NCBI GenBank assembly: GCA_026713405.1
Contig: JAPOON010000637.1
Coordinates: forward strand, 1-5,594
Source of the DNA: Gammaproteobacteria bacterium
Lineage (GTDB): Bacteria; Pseudomonadota; Gammaproteobacteria; Pseudomonadales; Azotimanducaceae_A
Length of the DNA: 5,594 bases
Direction: 5' to 3'
Below the pieces are notes generated by a model. That model did not search any database. It was not told the DNA's origin and was given only the letters and a program-made list of their open reading frames with translations. Made by a program: the position numbers and the translations under genes. This document shows positions 5,407-5,594 of the stretch, in pieces. Position 1 is the first letter of the stretch. Each line of letters starts with the position of its first letter.

Positions 5407-5594
5407 ATGCGAACGGTCCGCAATATCCTGAAGGCAAAGCGCGGCGGCATCTACAGCAGCGACCCCGCGGACACCGTGTTTGAGGCGATCGCCATGATGG
5501 CCGAGAAGGAAATCGGCGCCCTGCTGGTCATGCAGGAAGGGCAACCGGTAGGGATCATTTCGGAACGGGACTACACGCGCAAGGTGATCCTGAA
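5407..5594 (+). CDS. CBS-domain protein, N-terminal part, cut by the window edge
   Basis: The first 62 residues are visible, starting MRTVRNILKAKRGGIYSSDP. The pattern is a classic CBS motif: DPADTVFEAIAMMAEKEIGALLVMQEGQPVGIISERDYTRKVIL. The helix, the GALLV strand, the G-x-PVGIISERD turn and the start of the next helix are all in register. CBS pairs form Bateman modules that often bind AMP, ATP or S-adenosylmethionine; small stand-alone proteins of this type (about 140 residues, usually two CBS motifs) are common in proteobacteria and mostly lack a defined function. GGGAG at 5396-5400, 6 nt before the ATG, fixes the start. It is transcribed away from the permease out of a shared 288-nt region. 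The ligand cannot be told from this fragment. Confidence 0.92.
   Translation, partial: MRTVRNILKAKRGGIYSSDPADTVFEAIAMMAEKEIGALLVMQEGQPVGIISERDYTRKVIL

Noticed and set aside
3358..5544. Longer 728-residue reading of the permease
   Set aside because: The extra N-terminus has no membrane or family similarity, crosses the promoter region and the start of the divergent CBS gene, and ignores the good AGGA before the ATG at 5116-5118.
1..5594. Insertion sequences, CRISPR arrays, tRNA or rRNA genes
   Set aside because: No transposase, terminal repeats, regularly spaced repeats, cloverleaf or ribosomal RNA segments were recognised on either strand.

Overview
The window is GC-rich, densely coding bacterial chromosome. 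The protein families point to a gammaproteobacterium: a Pseudomonas-like Fur, a gammaproteobacterial type of Fur box, and a feoAB pair without a feoC. A lineage such as the Chromatiales is a guess from protein style and was not tested. Three complete genes and one long permease gene lie on the minus strand. A fifth gene enters on the plus strand and is cut by the right edge.

Layout from left to right. Positions 1-163 hold no gene and are extremely G/C-rich, with G-quadruplex motifs and hairpins. Next, all on the minus strand, come feoB (164-2257), feoA (2254-2484, overlapping feoB by 4 nt), a 285-nt gap with a good Fur box just ahead of feoA, fur (2770-3171), a 186-nt gap, and an NCS2-family nucleobase permease (3358-5118). 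A 288-nt divergent promoter region follows, then the start of a CBS-domain protein on the plus strand (5407 to the edge).

How the genes work together. fur, the Fur box and feoAB form a compact ferrous-iron module: Fur-Fe(II) should bind the box over the feoA promoter and shut off Fe(II) import by FeoB when iron is replete. The Fur protein has no cysteine at all, so it cannot form a CxxC structural zinc site, but its two regulatory/structural metal sites of the Pseudomonas type are intact.

The least ordinary gene is the permease. Its membrane part is recognisably NCS2, but the family's substrate signature (Q/E-N-x-G) is replaced by S-S-x-A, and a soluble tail of about 140 residues follows it. 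That tail looks like a degenerate GHKL/anti-sigma-kinase-type domain. It is the best candidate here for an undescribed transporter-signalling fusion. The permease and the CBS protein diverge from a region rich in inverted repeats, which suggests shared control.
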